Part shown: one piece after another, positions 1 to 7,281 of the stretch
Layout of the letters: every line of letters starts with the position of its first letter
How positions within the stretch are numbered: the first letter of the stretch is position 1
DNA from: a virus
DNA length: 38,524 bases
Direction: 5' to 3' (one strand)
Virus record (IMG/VR): IMGVR_UViG_3300017963_000468
Span: 1-38,524 of that record
Notes under the pieces: generated by a model
What the model was told of the DNA's origin: nothing
The model's database searches: none
The model's input: the letters and a program-made list of their open reading frames with translations, nothing else
Translations under genes and position numbers: made by a program

Positions 1-3
1 ACC

Positions 4-189
4 ATGAGCTACTTCAAGAAGGACAAGCGGGCGCCGGGTGGGGGGTGGTGGATCCAGCGCGCCGACGTGCTGATCGACGACACCCCCGAGGTCCTGGAGC
101 GCGACTACAAGTGGTTCCCGGCGCCGAAGAAGCAGGGCTTCATCCGACTCGTCGTGGACGAGATCGTGGAGGAGGAGAGCGAAGGATGA
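4..189 (+). CDS. Small hypothetical phage protein (61 aa)
   Basis: I do not recognise a family. The protein is short and soluble, with a basic N-terminus (YFKKDKR), a central acidic stretch and a C-terminus ending in EIVEEESEG. No membrane segment or cysteine motif is seen. The ATG lies three bases from the window edge, so its ribosome binding site is not visible and a longer N-terminus cannot be excluded. The stop overlaps the next start in an ATGA, which supports it as the first visible member of a run of small co-translated genes. The function is unknown. Confidence 0.6.
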   Translation: MSYFKKDKRAPGGGWWIQRADVLIDDTPEVLERDYKWFPAPKKQGFIRLVVDEIVEEESEG

Positions 190-506
190 TCGAGGGCAAC
201 GTCGTAGAGGAGATCGAGGAGATCCTCGGGGTCGAGTTCAGCACGATCGAGAAGGAGGCGATCGGCACCGCGATCGTCCACTGGGGCGAGTTGATGGCCG
301 TGAAGAACGGCCACGAAGAGCCGCGGATGACGAAGAGCGAGGCGCTCGAAGTGCTGAAGCTCTATCGGGACTGGAACACGGCCGCGAAGGGGCTCAACGC
401 CGAGGAGGAGCAGATCCTCGCCGGCCGCCGCGCGCTGATCGAGGAGGCCCAGCGCGTTCTGGTCGCGCGGGTCGATCGTCAGGCTGAGGGACTGAAGGCG
501 GGATGA
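186..506 (+). CDS. Small hypothetical helical protein (106 aa)
   Basis: The start is the ATG of the ATGA overlap with the upstream gene, preceded by a GAAGG ribosome binding site; the in-frame ATG at 45 would overlap the upstream gene almost completely. The protein is acidic and predicted mostly helical, with EEIEEIL near the N-terminus and a long charged helix around residues 70-100. No catalytic motif or membrane segment is seen. It belongs to the overlapping small-gene operon that precedes the HTH gene. The function is unknown. Confidence 0.65.
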   Translation: MIEGNVVEEIEEILGVEFSTIEKEAIGTAIVHWGELMAVKNGHEEPRMTKSEALEVLKLYRDWNTAAKGLNAEEEQILAGRRALIEEAQRVLVARVDRQAEGLKAG

Positions 507-844
507 CCGCGCCGGCCGGCAGCAGCAGCCACGAGCTGGAGATCCAGGGCGGCGTGCAGCGCCGCGGCACGCTCTTCGGCGAGTACGCCTTCGCCCTGAT
601 CGAGCAGGCGCTCGCCGACCTCTCGCACTCGGCGGACGTCGAGGAGGAGGACGTCGCCACCGCGCGCCACTTCCTGCTGAGCCCCGAGTCGGTCTTGCCC
701 CACTACTGCGAGCTGCTCTCCCTCGACTACGAGCTGCTGCGGCGCGCGGCCCTCAGCCGGTCAACTCGGCGCGAAGCGGTGCGCGCGACGCTCGCCGCGC
801 ACAACCGCGCGCTCGGACGTGACCGGACGAGGAGGGCAGCATGA
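503..844 (+). CDS. Small hypothetical protein (113 aa)
   Basis: It overlaps its neighbours on both sides by ATGA, which supports the chosen start and stop. The N-terminal 15 residues are Ala/Ser/Gly-rich and probably disordered. The remainder is helical, with an acidic centre (VEEEDVATARHF) and an arginine-rich C-terminus (RDRTRR). No domain is recognised. Its place in the small-gene run suggests an accessory or early function, but nothing more specific can be said. Confidence 0.65.
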   Translation: MTAPAGSSSHELEIQGGVQRRGTLFGEYAFALIEQALADLSHSADVEEEDVATARHFLLSPESVLPHYCELLSLDYELLRRAALSRSTRREAVRATLAAHNRALGRDRTRRAA

Positions 845-1032
845 GGCGCGGCATCCTGGTCGCGAAGGACCCCTGCTTCTTGGGCCCCTGCGGGACCTCG
901 ATCATCGGGAACATACAGGTCGATCCGGGCTGGACCGTGGTCCATGTGCCCTGCATGAGGGGCGTGCGCTTCTTCCATCTGATCTGCGAGCTGCCGGAGT
1001 TCTCCGTCTTCCGCGAGGAGGCCTACGCCTGA
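841..1032 (+). CDS. Small cysteine-containing hypothetical protein (63 aa)
   Basis: It starts in an ATGA overlap and ends in a TGATG overlap with the next gene. The protein has four cysteines spread through it (CFLGPCG near residue 12, then C at 38 and 49). The spacing does not match a standard zinc ribbon. It is too short for a recognisable domain. It is kept because both ends are translationally coupled and the frame has the same codon character as its neighbours. Confidence 0.55.
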   Translation: MRRGILVAKDPCFLGPCGTSIIGNIQVDPGWTVVHVPCMRGVRFFHLICELPEFSVFREEAYA

Positions 1033-1631
1033 TGCCCCTCTACCACAGCGCGGACCACGCGATGCGGGTCTATCTCCAGCTCTACGACCTCCTGCTCCAG
1101 GGCTTCGACCCGTTCGTGATGGTCGGCCGCGAGTACGAGGACAAGTGCCCGGCCTGTAAGTCGGTCGGGAGGTGGAGGAAGCAGGACGGCGTCTGGTACT
1201 GCACCGGCCCGAGGTGCGGCGCGAAGCGGCCGTGGAATGTGGCGGCCGTGATGAAGGGCTTCTTCCAGGACGGCCAGGCCAGGGTGACGATGCGGTCGCC
1301 GCTCGGCTTCTGGCCCGGCCGGGTGACGATGAAGCCCTCGGCCCGCGTCCGCTACGACACGCCGGCCGATCTACTCGCAGACCTCGGCCTGGTCTGGGTC
1401 GTGCTGAAGCTGGAGGAGTTCGCGCTGCTCCGGGGCCGCGTCGAGCTGGACGGCTGGGAACCCCTGATGCGGGATCTCCGCGAGCGCTACCCGCGAGAGC
1501 AGTGCGAGTGGCAGGCGTGGAGCAAGCGGAAGGTGCAGAGGACCGTCGAGGAAGCTCGCGACAAGGCGCAGAGGCGGATGGTCTGGATCGGCCTGATGGA
1601 CAAGGAGGACTTGCCGGATGATCGGGTGTAG
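1032..1631 (+). CDS. Zinc-ribbon hypothetical protein (199 aa)
   Basis: The ATG at 1032 overlaps the previous stop (TGATG) and is preferred over the in-frame ATG at 819, which lies inside the upstream genes. Residues 37-63 form a zinc-ribbon-like knuckle: CPACKS, fourteen residues with aromatics, then CTGPRCGAKR. The C-terminal half is basic and helical (EARDKAQRR). Zinc ribbons in small phage proteins often bind nucleic acid or protein partners, but nothing here fixes the target. It lies in the small-gene run before the HTH gene. No specific function is assigned. Confidence 0.65.
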   Translation: MPLYHSADHAMRVYLQLYDLLLQGFDPFVMVGREYEDKCPACKSVGRWRKQDGVWYCTGPRCGAKRPWNVAAVMKGFFQDGQARVTMRSPLGFWPGRVTMKPSARVRYDTPADLLADLGLVWVVLKLEEFALLRGRVELDGWEPLMRDLRERYPREQCEWQAWSKRKVQRTVEEARDKAQRRMVWIGLMDKEDLPDDRV

Positions 1632-1986
1632 GAGGCTTCGGGCCTGGCGGCGCGCGCGCAAACGGGAGCAGATCAAGGAGCGGATCCGGCTGGAGCTGGG
1701 GATCCTCGGGGCCCCGCGGATCGAGCCGTGGGAAGAGGAGCTTTACTCGGTCTACCTCCAGCGGCTCGCGCCGATCTGGCCCTGGACGCTGCCCGAGCTG
1801 ATCTCGGGCTGGGCGACCTGGAAGGCGTTCCTCTCGCCCAGGTTGACGCTGCCGAGCATCGTCACCTTCGGCGACGTCTTGACGGTCGCGGCGGCGACGA
1901 ACGAGCTGCCGAGCACCACGGCGCGGGAGATCGGGGCGGAGAAGGATCCTCTCGCGACGCTTCGGTGGAGAAAGGTCGCAGGGTGA
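1618..1986 (+). CDS. Basic-N-terminus hypothetical protein (122 aa)
   Basis: A strong AAGGAGG ribosome binding site lies about 11 bases before the ATG, and the gene overlaps the end of the upstream gene. Residues 5-27 are very basic (RRLRAWRRARKRE), followed by an amphipathic segment with several tryptophans (WPWTLPELISGWATWKAF). No membrane segment is evident. The family is not recognised. The basic arm could contact nucleic acid, but this is only inference. Confidence 0.6.
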   Translation: MIGCRRLRAWRRARKREQIKERIRLELGILGAPRIEPWEEELYSVYLQRLAPIWPWTLPELISGWATWKAFLSPRLTLPSIVTFGDVLTVAAATNELPSTTAREIGAEKDPLATLRWRKVAG

Positions 1987-2336
1987 GCGGGCCGATCGAG
2001 GAGAAGCACGCGCGCGGAATCTGGGCGATCCTGGTCGAGCACTGCGGCTTCAAGGCCGACGCGGAGGATGATTTCGTGGTGGCGTGCAGCGAGCCCTTCG
2101 TGGCTCTCTGGATCGGTCGCGAAGCGGACCACGCCATCCTCGGCGGTGACCTCGGCCCGACGGCGCTCTTGTGGAACGATGGTCTCGTGTGGCGGGTGAC
2201 GGTGGGCGCAGGCAGCCACACGCGGGGGCGTAACGAGATGATCGACAAGGCGAATCACGCGCTGCGCGAGTTCTATCAGCAGGCAACCCAGCCCTGCGGC
2301 TGGCTTCCGGGCGGTGGGCCCCGGGGCGGGCCGTGA
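1983..2336 (+). CDS. Hypothetical protein (117 aa)
   Basis: The chosen start is the GTG that overlaps the upstream TGA (GTGA); an in-frame ATG far upstream (1728) lies inside the preceding gene. The protein looks like a compact alpha/beta fold, with helices near the N-terminus (ARGIWAILVEHCGF) and strands (FVALWIG, LVWRVTVGAG). The C-terminus is Gly/Pro-rich. No motif is recognised. It is the last of the tightly overlapping run before the HTH gene. Confidence 0.6.
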   Translation: MSGPIEEKHARGIWAILVEHCGFKADAEDDFVVACSEPFVALWIGREADHAILGGDLGPTALLWNDGLVWRVTVGAGSHTRGRNEMIDKANHALREFYQQATQPCGWLPGGGPRGGP

Positions 2337-2352
2337 CACGAGGAGGAGAAGG

Positions 2353-2544
2353 ATGTCCGGGGGGTTTATCAGTCCGCACGTCTTCCAGCAGCGGCTCCAC
2401 CGCGAGGGCGTCGACGTCGCGCTTCGCACCGTCCAGGACTGGTGCAAGCGCAGGGTGCTCGATGCGCGCAAGATCGGCCGAGCCTGGAAGATTCGCGAGA
2501 GCGAGGTCCGGCGGATCATGGAGGCCGGAACGGAAGGGCTCTAG
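2353..2544 (+). CDS. Excisionase/MerR-type helix-turn-helix protein (63 aa)
   Basis: A GAGGAGAAGG ribosome binding site precedes the ATG at 2353; an in-frame ATG at 2314 lies inside the upstream gene and lacks one. The whole protein is one small DNA-binding domain. Residues 4-25 and the segment TVQDWCKRRVLDARKIG followed by RAWKIRESEVRRIM fit the winged-HTH pattern of excisionase/MerR-like (HTH_17) proteins, where the basic wing and the last helix contact DNA. The gene ends exactly where an array of 10-bp repeats begins, so that array is an obvious candidate target (inference). It could act as a transcription regulator, a directionality factor or an origin/packaging-site binder. Confidence 0.75.
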   Translation: MSGGFISPHVFQQRLHREGVDVALRTVQDWCKRRVLDARKIGRAWKIRESEVRRIMEAGTEGL

Positions 2545-2562
2545 CGTCGTTGAACGTCGTCG

Positions 2563-2584
2563 AGCGCAACTACCCCCTTGCGCT
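2563..2584. repeat. Inverted repeat linking repeat clusters A and B
   Basis: AGCGCAA (2563-2569) and TTGCGCT (2578-2584) are a perfect 7-bp inverted repeat around an 8-base C-rich spacer. The right arm belongs to CCCCTTGCGC (2574-2583), which recurs exactly at 2701-2710 after cluster C, where a shorter inverted pair GCGCA/TGCGC is formed. These repeated borders make the 2543-2710 block look like an organised protein-binding site. Confidence 0.6.
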
Positions 2585-2630
2585 ACGTCGTCGAGCGTCC
2601 TCCAGCGTCGCTGAGCGTTGCCGAGCGCAC

Positions 2631-2644
2631 GTTCCACGGGGAAC
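2631..2644. promoter_or_regulatory. parS-like palindrome between repeat clusters
   Basis: GTTCCACGGGGAAC is an inverted repeat with GTTCC/GGAAC arms around ACGG. It differs at two of 14 positions from GTTTCACGTGGAAC, a form of the bacterial parS site bound by ParB/Spo0J. It sits between repeat clusters B and C. No ParB gene is seen in the window, so if real it would be read by a host ParB or by a phage protein outside the window. A chance palindrome is possible. Confidence 0.35.
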
Positions 2645-2833
2645 ACTGGAGAAGATTCTGCGTTGTTAAGCGTCGCCGAGCGTCGCCGAGCGCAGACGAT
2701 CCCCTTGCGCGGCTGCACAGAGTTCCTCACGATTCTCAGCGTGGTCGGAAGTGCCACCAGTGGAAGCCAAGGAGGCTGACCTCGTGGTCTGACAGCTCTG
2801 AAAGGACACCCCAACCTCTCACCTCCCATCAGG

Positions 2834-2872
2834 CGCCCCGCGTTGCTTCGGTAGCGCGGGGCGTTCTGCTTT
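2834..2872 (+). terminator. Hairpin terminator upstream of terminase
   Basis: CGCCCCGCG (2834-2842) pairs perfectly with CGCGGGGCG (2855-2863) across a 12-base loop and is followed by TTCTGCTTT. It would end transcription coming from the small-gene operon or repeat region before the packaging genes. Between the HTH gene and the small terminase (2545-2971) I see no further gene, only repeats and palindromes. No convincing promoter was found there. Confidence 0.65.
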
Positions 2873-2875
2873 CTC

Positions 2876-2905
2876 CGGGAGCCGGCTCCCGTTACCCGCC
2901 GGGTA
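2876..2905. promoter_or_regulatory. Two adjacent palindromes before small terminase
   Basis: CGGGAGCCGGCTCCCG (2876-2891) is a perfect 16-bp palindrome. It is followed one base later by TACCCGCCGGGTA (2893-2905), a 5-bp inverted repeat around GCC. Both lie within 100 bases of the small terminase start, a common place for packaging initiation sites. They could equally be operators or a second RNA hairpin. No role can be shown from sequence alone. Confidence 0.45.
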
Positions 2906-2971
2906 GAGGCCTGAGCGCGCCGGCAGCTCAGGATCCCACCTCGTTCTGCCGGGCGCGGGGCGATCCCGGGT

Positions 2972-3499
2972 GTGGCGAAGAAGAAGAAAGCGTCCCAGCG
3001 CGGGACGATCGACTGGAAGAAGGCCCGAAGGCTCTACGAGGTCAACGGTCTCAGCTTCACCGAGATCGGCCGGATCCACGGCTGCAACCGGAACACGGTC
3101 TCCCGTAGAGCGAAGGCCGAGGGCTGGGTCGACCGAGCGGAAATCGAGCGCGAAGCGAGCGGCGAGCGCCGAGAGAAACTCGCCCGCGAGTTCATCGAGC
3201 GGGACGGCAAGGCGATCGTCCAGAACCTCTCGCGGAAGCACCAGGCGACGACGCTACTGCTCGACTTCTTTCTCGACATCGCCCAGAAGCTCCAGAAGGG
3301 CGAGATCGTCGGCATCGAGAACCCCGTGGTCACGGCCGGCCAGGCTGCCCTGGGCCTACGGCGCCTCCAGATCGTCGACGATCTACTCGCGGGCCTGAAG
3401 GATGGCAGTTGGCGATCTGACGCCGGCATCGGCCGAGCGGGTGCAGACCCTCACGAGGAGACACTTCAGAGCGCTCTTGAAGCGCTTGGCGACGACTGA
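2972..3499 (+). CDS. terS: Probable terminase small subunit (HTH)
   Basis: A GTG start (VAKKKK...) gives 175 residues. Residues 14-50 form a helix-turn-helix of the type found at the N-terminus of many small terminases: WKKARRLYEVNGLSFTEIG followed by HGCNRNTVSRRAKAEGW. The rest is helical and would form the oligomer core. In packaging, TerS recognises the genome start site and delivers DNA to TerL. Position directly upstream of TerL supports the call. The last 98 bases overlap the TerL frame, so either the TerS tail or the TerL N-terminus is unusual. The small palindromes just upstream are candidate binding sites. Confidence 0.75.
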   Translation: MAKKKKASQRGTIDWKKARRLYEVNGLSFTEIGRIHGCNRNTVSRRAKAEGWVDRAEIEREASGERREKLAREFIERDGKAIVQNLSRKHQATTLLLDFFLDIAQKLQKGEIVGIENPVVTAGQAALGLRRLQIVDDLLAGLKDGSWRSDAGIGRAGADPHEETLQSALEALGDD

Positions 3500-5177
3500 C
3501 CCCGAGATGCGGAAGCGGGTCATCAAGGCCCGCTGCCGCACGGACCGCGAGTTCTTCGCTCGCTTCTTCTTCAAGCAGCGCTTGGAGTACGGCTTCTCGG
3601 ACTTCCACCGGACCGTGTTGAGCGTCCCGAAGGTGGCCTACCGGGACCGGCTGCCGATGACCGGCTGGCGCCGGGCGATCGAGGTGCCCCGCGGCAACGG
3701 GAAGACCACGGTCGCGATCCTGATCGACGTCTGTCACGACGTCGCCTACGAACTGGAAGAGTTCATCGTCATTATCGCGGAGGGCTTCACGCTCTCGAAG
3801 AGCCGCCTCCGCGAGGTGCGCTACCAGATCGAGCGGAACAAGCTCTTCCGCGAGTATTTCGGGGACCTCAAGGGCGACATCTGGCAGGCCGCCGACATCG
3901 AGACGTCGAATGGCGTCCGGATCATGGCCGGCTCGATGGGCGGCCAGACCCGCGGCCTACTCCATCCCGACACGGGCGCCAGGCCGACGAAGGTCTACCT
4001 GGACGACGCGGAGGACTCGCAGGACGTCCAGAACCCCGAGCTGCGCGAGCGCGACCGGCGCATCTTGACGCAGGACATCGAGGGCGCGGCCACCACGGAC
4101 GGCCGCACGAACTACCAGATGACGGGGACGCCCCTCCACCGCGAGGCGCTCCTGCCGAGCCTGGAGCACAACGCCGGCTGGGCCTTCGTCAAGTTCCCCG
4201 CGATCCGCTCCTGGCCGAAGCGGATGGACCTCTGGGAGCGTTGCCGGCAGATCTGGGCCAGCGCGGGCTACCTGGAGACCGACGAGAAGGGCGACCCCTT
4301 CGACCTGGAGGCGGGTCAGGCTCGGGTCGACCTCGCCAAACGCTTCTACCACGCCAACAAGAGGCGGATGGACGAGGGCGTCGATGTCCTCTGGTCCGAT
4401 GGCGAGCCGTTCTTCCAGCTCATGCTCTGGCGCTGGGCGAACGGCGAGGCGGCGTTCTCCAAGGAGAAGATGCTCGTCCCCCGAGATCCGGGGCTGGCGA
4501 CCTTCGAGATGGAGAGCGACGACTACCCCGCACGCGGCGCGATCCGGCACCGCATCAAGGGGAACAAGCTGATCGTCGACGAGCGGGACGGCGGCACCCG
4601 CGAGGTCTTCCTCCACAAGCTCCGCTATGTCTCGTTCCACGATCCCGCCAAGGCCGACCCGACGGCACGCCTCACGCGGCGCCGGCAGATGCTCGGCGAC
4701 TACGCGGCGATCGTGACCATCGGCTTCGAGGACCGACCTGGTGGGGGGTTGGCCGGGCACGTCGTCAACGTGTGGATCGAGCGGCAGCCGCCCTCGGTGC
4801 AGGTCGCGGTCCACTTCGACCTGGCGGAGCGCTGGAAGACCGAGATCTGCGTCCTGGAGACGGACACGCTCGCGCTCCTGAAGGACACCTACCGCAAGGA
4901 GGCGCGGGACCGGAAGGCCGAGGGGCGCTACTACCAGATCCCCCTGCGATCCCTTGACCGGCAGACGACGAACAAGATCGCCCGGGTCGCCTCCATGGAG
5001 CCGGCCGTGGTGAACGCCTGGCTCACGTTCAACGTGGACCTCCCTCCGGTCTACTGGAACCAGATGGTCGACCACCCCACGGCTGACCACGACGACGGGC
5101 CGGATGCGACGGAGGGCGCCTGGCGGTTCGGCGGGCGGAAGCGCGCCGGCCTCCGGATCGTGCGCCTCGCCGCGTAG
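3402..5177 (+). CDS. terL: Terminase large subunit
   Basis: This is the packaging motor ATPase and nuclease, 591 aa. Walker A is VPRGNGKTT (about residues 95-103), Walker B is KVYLDDAED (197-205), and a coupling motif MTGTP lies at 240-244. The C-terminal nuclease region shows SFHDPAKADPTA (D414), VLETDT (E487/D489) and DHDDGPDAT (D564 to D568), which fit the three acidic clusters of TerL nucleases. It would cut concatemeric DNA and pump it into proheads at the portal. The ATG at 3402 gives a 98-base overlap with terS; a later start near 3511 would remove most of it but also the conserved-looking N-terminal helix. Confidence 0.93.
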   Translation: MAVGDLTPASAERVQTLTRRHFRALLKRLATTDPEMRKRVIKARCRTDREFFARFFFKQRLEYGFSDFHRTVLSVPKVAYRDRLPMTGWRRAIEVPRGNGKTTVAILIDVCHDVAYELEEFIVIIAEGFTLSKSRLREVRYQIERNKLFREYFGDLKGDIWQAADIETSNGVRIMAGSMGGQTRGLLHPDTGARPTKVYLDDAEDSQDVQNPELRERDRRILTQDIEGAATTDGRTNYQMTGTPLHREALLPSLEHNAGWAFVKFPAIRSWPKRMDLWERCRQIWASAGYLETDEKGDPFDLEAGQARVDLAKRFYHANKRRMDEGVDVLWSDGEPFFQLMLWRWANGEAAFSKEKMLVPRDPGLATFEMESDDYPARGAIRHRIKGNKLIVDERDGGTREVFLHKLRYVSFHDPAKADPTARLTRRRQMLGDYAAIVTIGFEDRPGGGLAGHVVNVWIERQPPSVQVAVHFDLAERWKTEICVLETDTLALLKDTYRKEARDRKAEGRYYQIPLRSLDRQTTNKIARVASMEPAVVNAWLTFNVDLPPVYWNQMVDHPTADHDDGPDATEGAWRFGGRKRAGLRIVRLAA

Positions 5178-5188
5178 GAGGGCCCTCG

Positions 5189-5380
5189 ATGCGGATGACC
5201 GAGGATCGGAACCCGGCCTTCGTCAACTACGAGCCGCGGCCCGAGTTGAGAAAGAGGCGGCGACGCTCCACGGTGAGGAAGCTGCTGGTGGCAGCCGAAG
5301 AGCTGAGGCTCGCCATGGCCGACATCGCCTGGGGATGGATCGCGCACCTGAAGGATCAGTGGGTGATGCGGTGCTGGTGA
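5189..5380 (+). CDS. Small basic hypothetical protein (63 aa)
   Basis: A GGAGGG ribosome binding site precedes the ATG. The protein is basic in the middle (RKRRRRSTVRK) with a hydrophobic, tryptophan-containing C-terminal helix. It lies between terL and the portal, and its stop overlaps a possible GTG start of the portal gene (GTGA at 5377). Small genes in this place are common in phages, but the family is not recognised. It might simply couple translation into the portal gene. Confidence 0.5.
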   Translation: MRMTEDRNPAFVNYEPRPELRKRRRRSTVRKLLVAAEELRLAMADIAWGWIAHLKDQWVMRCW

Positions 5381-6894
5381 AGATCCTCGACCGGAAGCGG
5401 GCCGACTACCACGAGTCGGCCTGGGAGGAGTACGAGCTGCTCTACGAGGGCGGCCACCGGATCGAGAAGCAGAAGACGCGCTTCTTGCCGCAGCGGCCGG
5501 TCGAGACGACGGACTGGTACAACGTCCGCCTGGCCGACTTCCACTACAAGAACATGGCCGGCGCCGCGATCGACGAGATCGCCGCGGCTACGCTTCAGGC
5601 GCCGATCGAGCTGAACCTGAAGGCGGAGGAGGGCAAGCAGCGACCCGAGCCCGACGGCTTCTACGGCGACGTGCTCTGGCCCGATCCCACCGGGACGGGG
5701 GAGGGCACGTTCCAGGAGTTTCTCTACGAGGCCCTCACGACCGCCATGCAGAAGCGGGAAGCCTGGGCCATGGTCGCCTTCCCGGAGTCGGTGCCCGGTT
5801 TCGAGTGGCAGAGCCGCGGTGAGCAGGAGGCGGCCGGCGAGCTGCGGGCCCAGATCGTGCTCGTGCCTCCGGAGTGCGTCATCAACGTCGGCCGGGACGA
5901 GAAGGGCCTGGCCTCGGTGATGCTCCGGCATCGGATCACGCCAGGCGACCTGCTCCGGGACGAGGAGGCCGCCAAGGACAAGGTCGTCTGGACCTACCTG
6001 ACGCGGACGACGGTCCAGCAGTGGGAGATCGAGATCGAGGCCGGCAAGGAGCCGAAGCCGGACGACGAGGCCACCGCGGTCGACGAGCCGCGAGAGCACC
6101 GGCTAGCCGAGGCCAACGACGGCCGGGGTCAGGTGCCGCTGATCCGCCTGCTGGTCCACCCCTCGCTCTGGGCGATGGACCGCATCGCCTCGCTCTGCAA
6201 GAACGAGCTGAGCAAGAGGAACGGCCTGAGCTGGTACGAGACGCTCTGCTGCTATCCGCAGCCCTACCACAAGGGCGAGACCCGGCTGGCGGACAGCGAG
6301 CCCGGCGAGGAGCAGAAGGCGCAGAAGCGCGGCGCCCAATACTGGTTCGAGTTGGACGAGGAGGGTGAGGTCGGCTACCTGGAGCCGGGCGGAGCAGCGC
6401 TGTCACACCTGAAAGAACGGCTCGACCAGCTCGAACGGGAGATCTACAAGGCGCTCCACAATATGGCGGCGGCCCAAGGTCCCGAGGCGGCGGCCATGAT
6501 GCAGGCGGCAGCCGCGAAGCTCCGCGACGCCGTCGCGAAGATGATCCTCTGCGAGCGCTATGCGAAGTACGTCCGCGACTTCTCGGTGCAGGTGGCCGAC
6601 GCGGTCAGCGCGGCTCGGAACGAGGCCTACTCGTGGGAGGCCAGCGGGGCCGATCGCTTCGACCTGCTCGACTCGACCACGGCCGCGGACGGCGCGCTGA
6701 AGATCCAGGGCATCCCGGACCTCAAGAACTCCCCGACGTTCTGGAGGGCCTTCATCATCAAGACGGCGCTGGCGCTTCTGCCGGACGTCGACGCGAAGAC
6801 GCGGAACGCGATCGTGGACGAGCTGCGCAAGATGCAGGTCGTCGCTCCCAGCGACGCCGAGGATCCCCTGAGCAAGAGGGACGAGGAGGACTAG
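5371..6894 (+). CDS. Portal protein
   Basis: A large protein of about 507 aa directly after TerL, before scaffold and coat, is in the standard portal position. The N-terminal part has the look of a portal clip/wing: helices around DYHESAWEEYELLYEGG, then FHYKNMAGAAIDEI. A mixed core follows (PLIRLLVHPSLWAMDRIASL), with long C-terminal helices (LKERLDQLEREIYKAL, MMQAAAAKLRDAVAKM). Portals form the dodecameric DNA channel at one capsid vertex. The start is uncertain: GTG at 5371 or 5377 is preferred because the longer frame overlaps terL. No catalytic motif is expected. Confidence 0.8.
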   Translation: MLVKILDRKRADYHESAWEEYELLYEGGHRIEKQKTRFLPQRPVETTDWYNVRLADFHYKNMAGAAIDEIAAATLQAPIELNLKAEEGKQRPEPDGFYGDVLWPDPTGTGEGTFQEFLYEALTTAMQKREAWAMVAFPESVPGFEWQSRGEQEAAGELRAQIVLVPPECVINVGRDEKGLASVMLRHRITPGDLLRDEEAAKDKVVWTYLTRTTVQQWEIEIEAGKEPKPDDEATAVDEPREHRLAEANDGRGQVPLIRLLVHPSLWAMDRIASLCKNELSKRNGLSWYETLCCYPQPYHKGETRLADSEPGEEQKAQKRGAQYWFELDEEGEVGYLEPGGAALSHLKERLDQLEREIYKALHNMAAAQGPEAAAMMQAAAAKLRDAVAKMILCERYAKYVRDFSVQVADAVSAARNEAYSWEASGADRFDLLDSTTAADGALKIQGIPDLKNSPTFWRAFIIKTALALLPDVDAKTRNAIVDELRKMQVVAPSDAEDPLSKRDEED

Positions 6895-7281
6895 ATGGGA
6901 ACCCACTTCGTTGGCAGCGAGGACGTCGCGCTCTGCACCGCGCAGGCGGTGACGCAGTCCGCGCCCTGGACGGGCGCCTGGTTCGAGCCCTCCGAGGCGG
7001 AGATCTACGAGCTGGCCTACACGCTCGCGAGCCTCGAAACGGACAAGGTGGTCAACGTGATCGTCGAGGGCGACCTCGGGATCGTGGGCGGGACGCAGCA
7101 GGTCTCGGTGCTCGGCTCGGTGCAGCTCGCCGCGAACGGGAGTGGCACTCTCGACATCAACCTCGGCTCGCTGCCCGGCAGCCGGCGGATCCGATGCCGC
7201 GCGACCTCCGACGGTGACGTCACGGGCGGCACCCTGACCGCAGCGCTCCGCGAAGGTCGGAGCGGGCTGCTTAACCAGTGA
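6895..7281 (+). CDS. Probable beta-rich structural protein (128 aa)
   Basis: The ATG follows the portal stop with no gap and the gene ends in a TGATG overlap with the next one. The sequence is rich in predicted strands with alternating hydrophobic residues (VVNVIVEGDLGIVGG, VSVLGSVQLAANGSG). No signal peptide is seen. Such small beta proteins among head genes are often decoration or head-fibre proteins, but this is inferred from place and composition only. Confidence 0.6.
   Translation: MGTHFVGSEDVALCTAQAVTQSAPWTGAWFEPSEAEIYELAYTLASLETDKVVNVIVEGDLGIVGGTQQVSVLGSVQLAANGSGTLDINLGSLPGSRRIRCRATSDGDVTGGTLTAALREGRSGLLNQ

Larger units (their letters stand above)
2543..2698 (+). repeat. Three clusters of 10-bp direct repeats (iteron-like)
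   Basis: Units with the consensus AGCGTCGYCG occur head to tail at an exact 10-base period. Cluster A is 2543-2566 (two full units plus AGCG). Cluster B is 2584-2627 (four units plus AGCG). Cluster C is 2659-2692 (three units plus AGCG, two of them identical). Each cluster stops with the same truncated unit AGCGCA. A 10-bp period places every unit on the same face of the helix. The array directly follows the HTH gene and precedes the terminase genes. It could be a regulator, origin, partition or packaging site. Confidence 0.8.

Noticed and set aside
2543-2710. CRISPR array
   Set aside because: Repeats are only 10 bp, head to tail without unique spacers of constant length, and there are no cas genes.
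2578-3108. Plus-strand open frame through the repeat region
   Set aside because: It is made from the 10-bp repeats and hairpins, has a low-complexity product, no ribosome binding site and overlaps terS in another frame.
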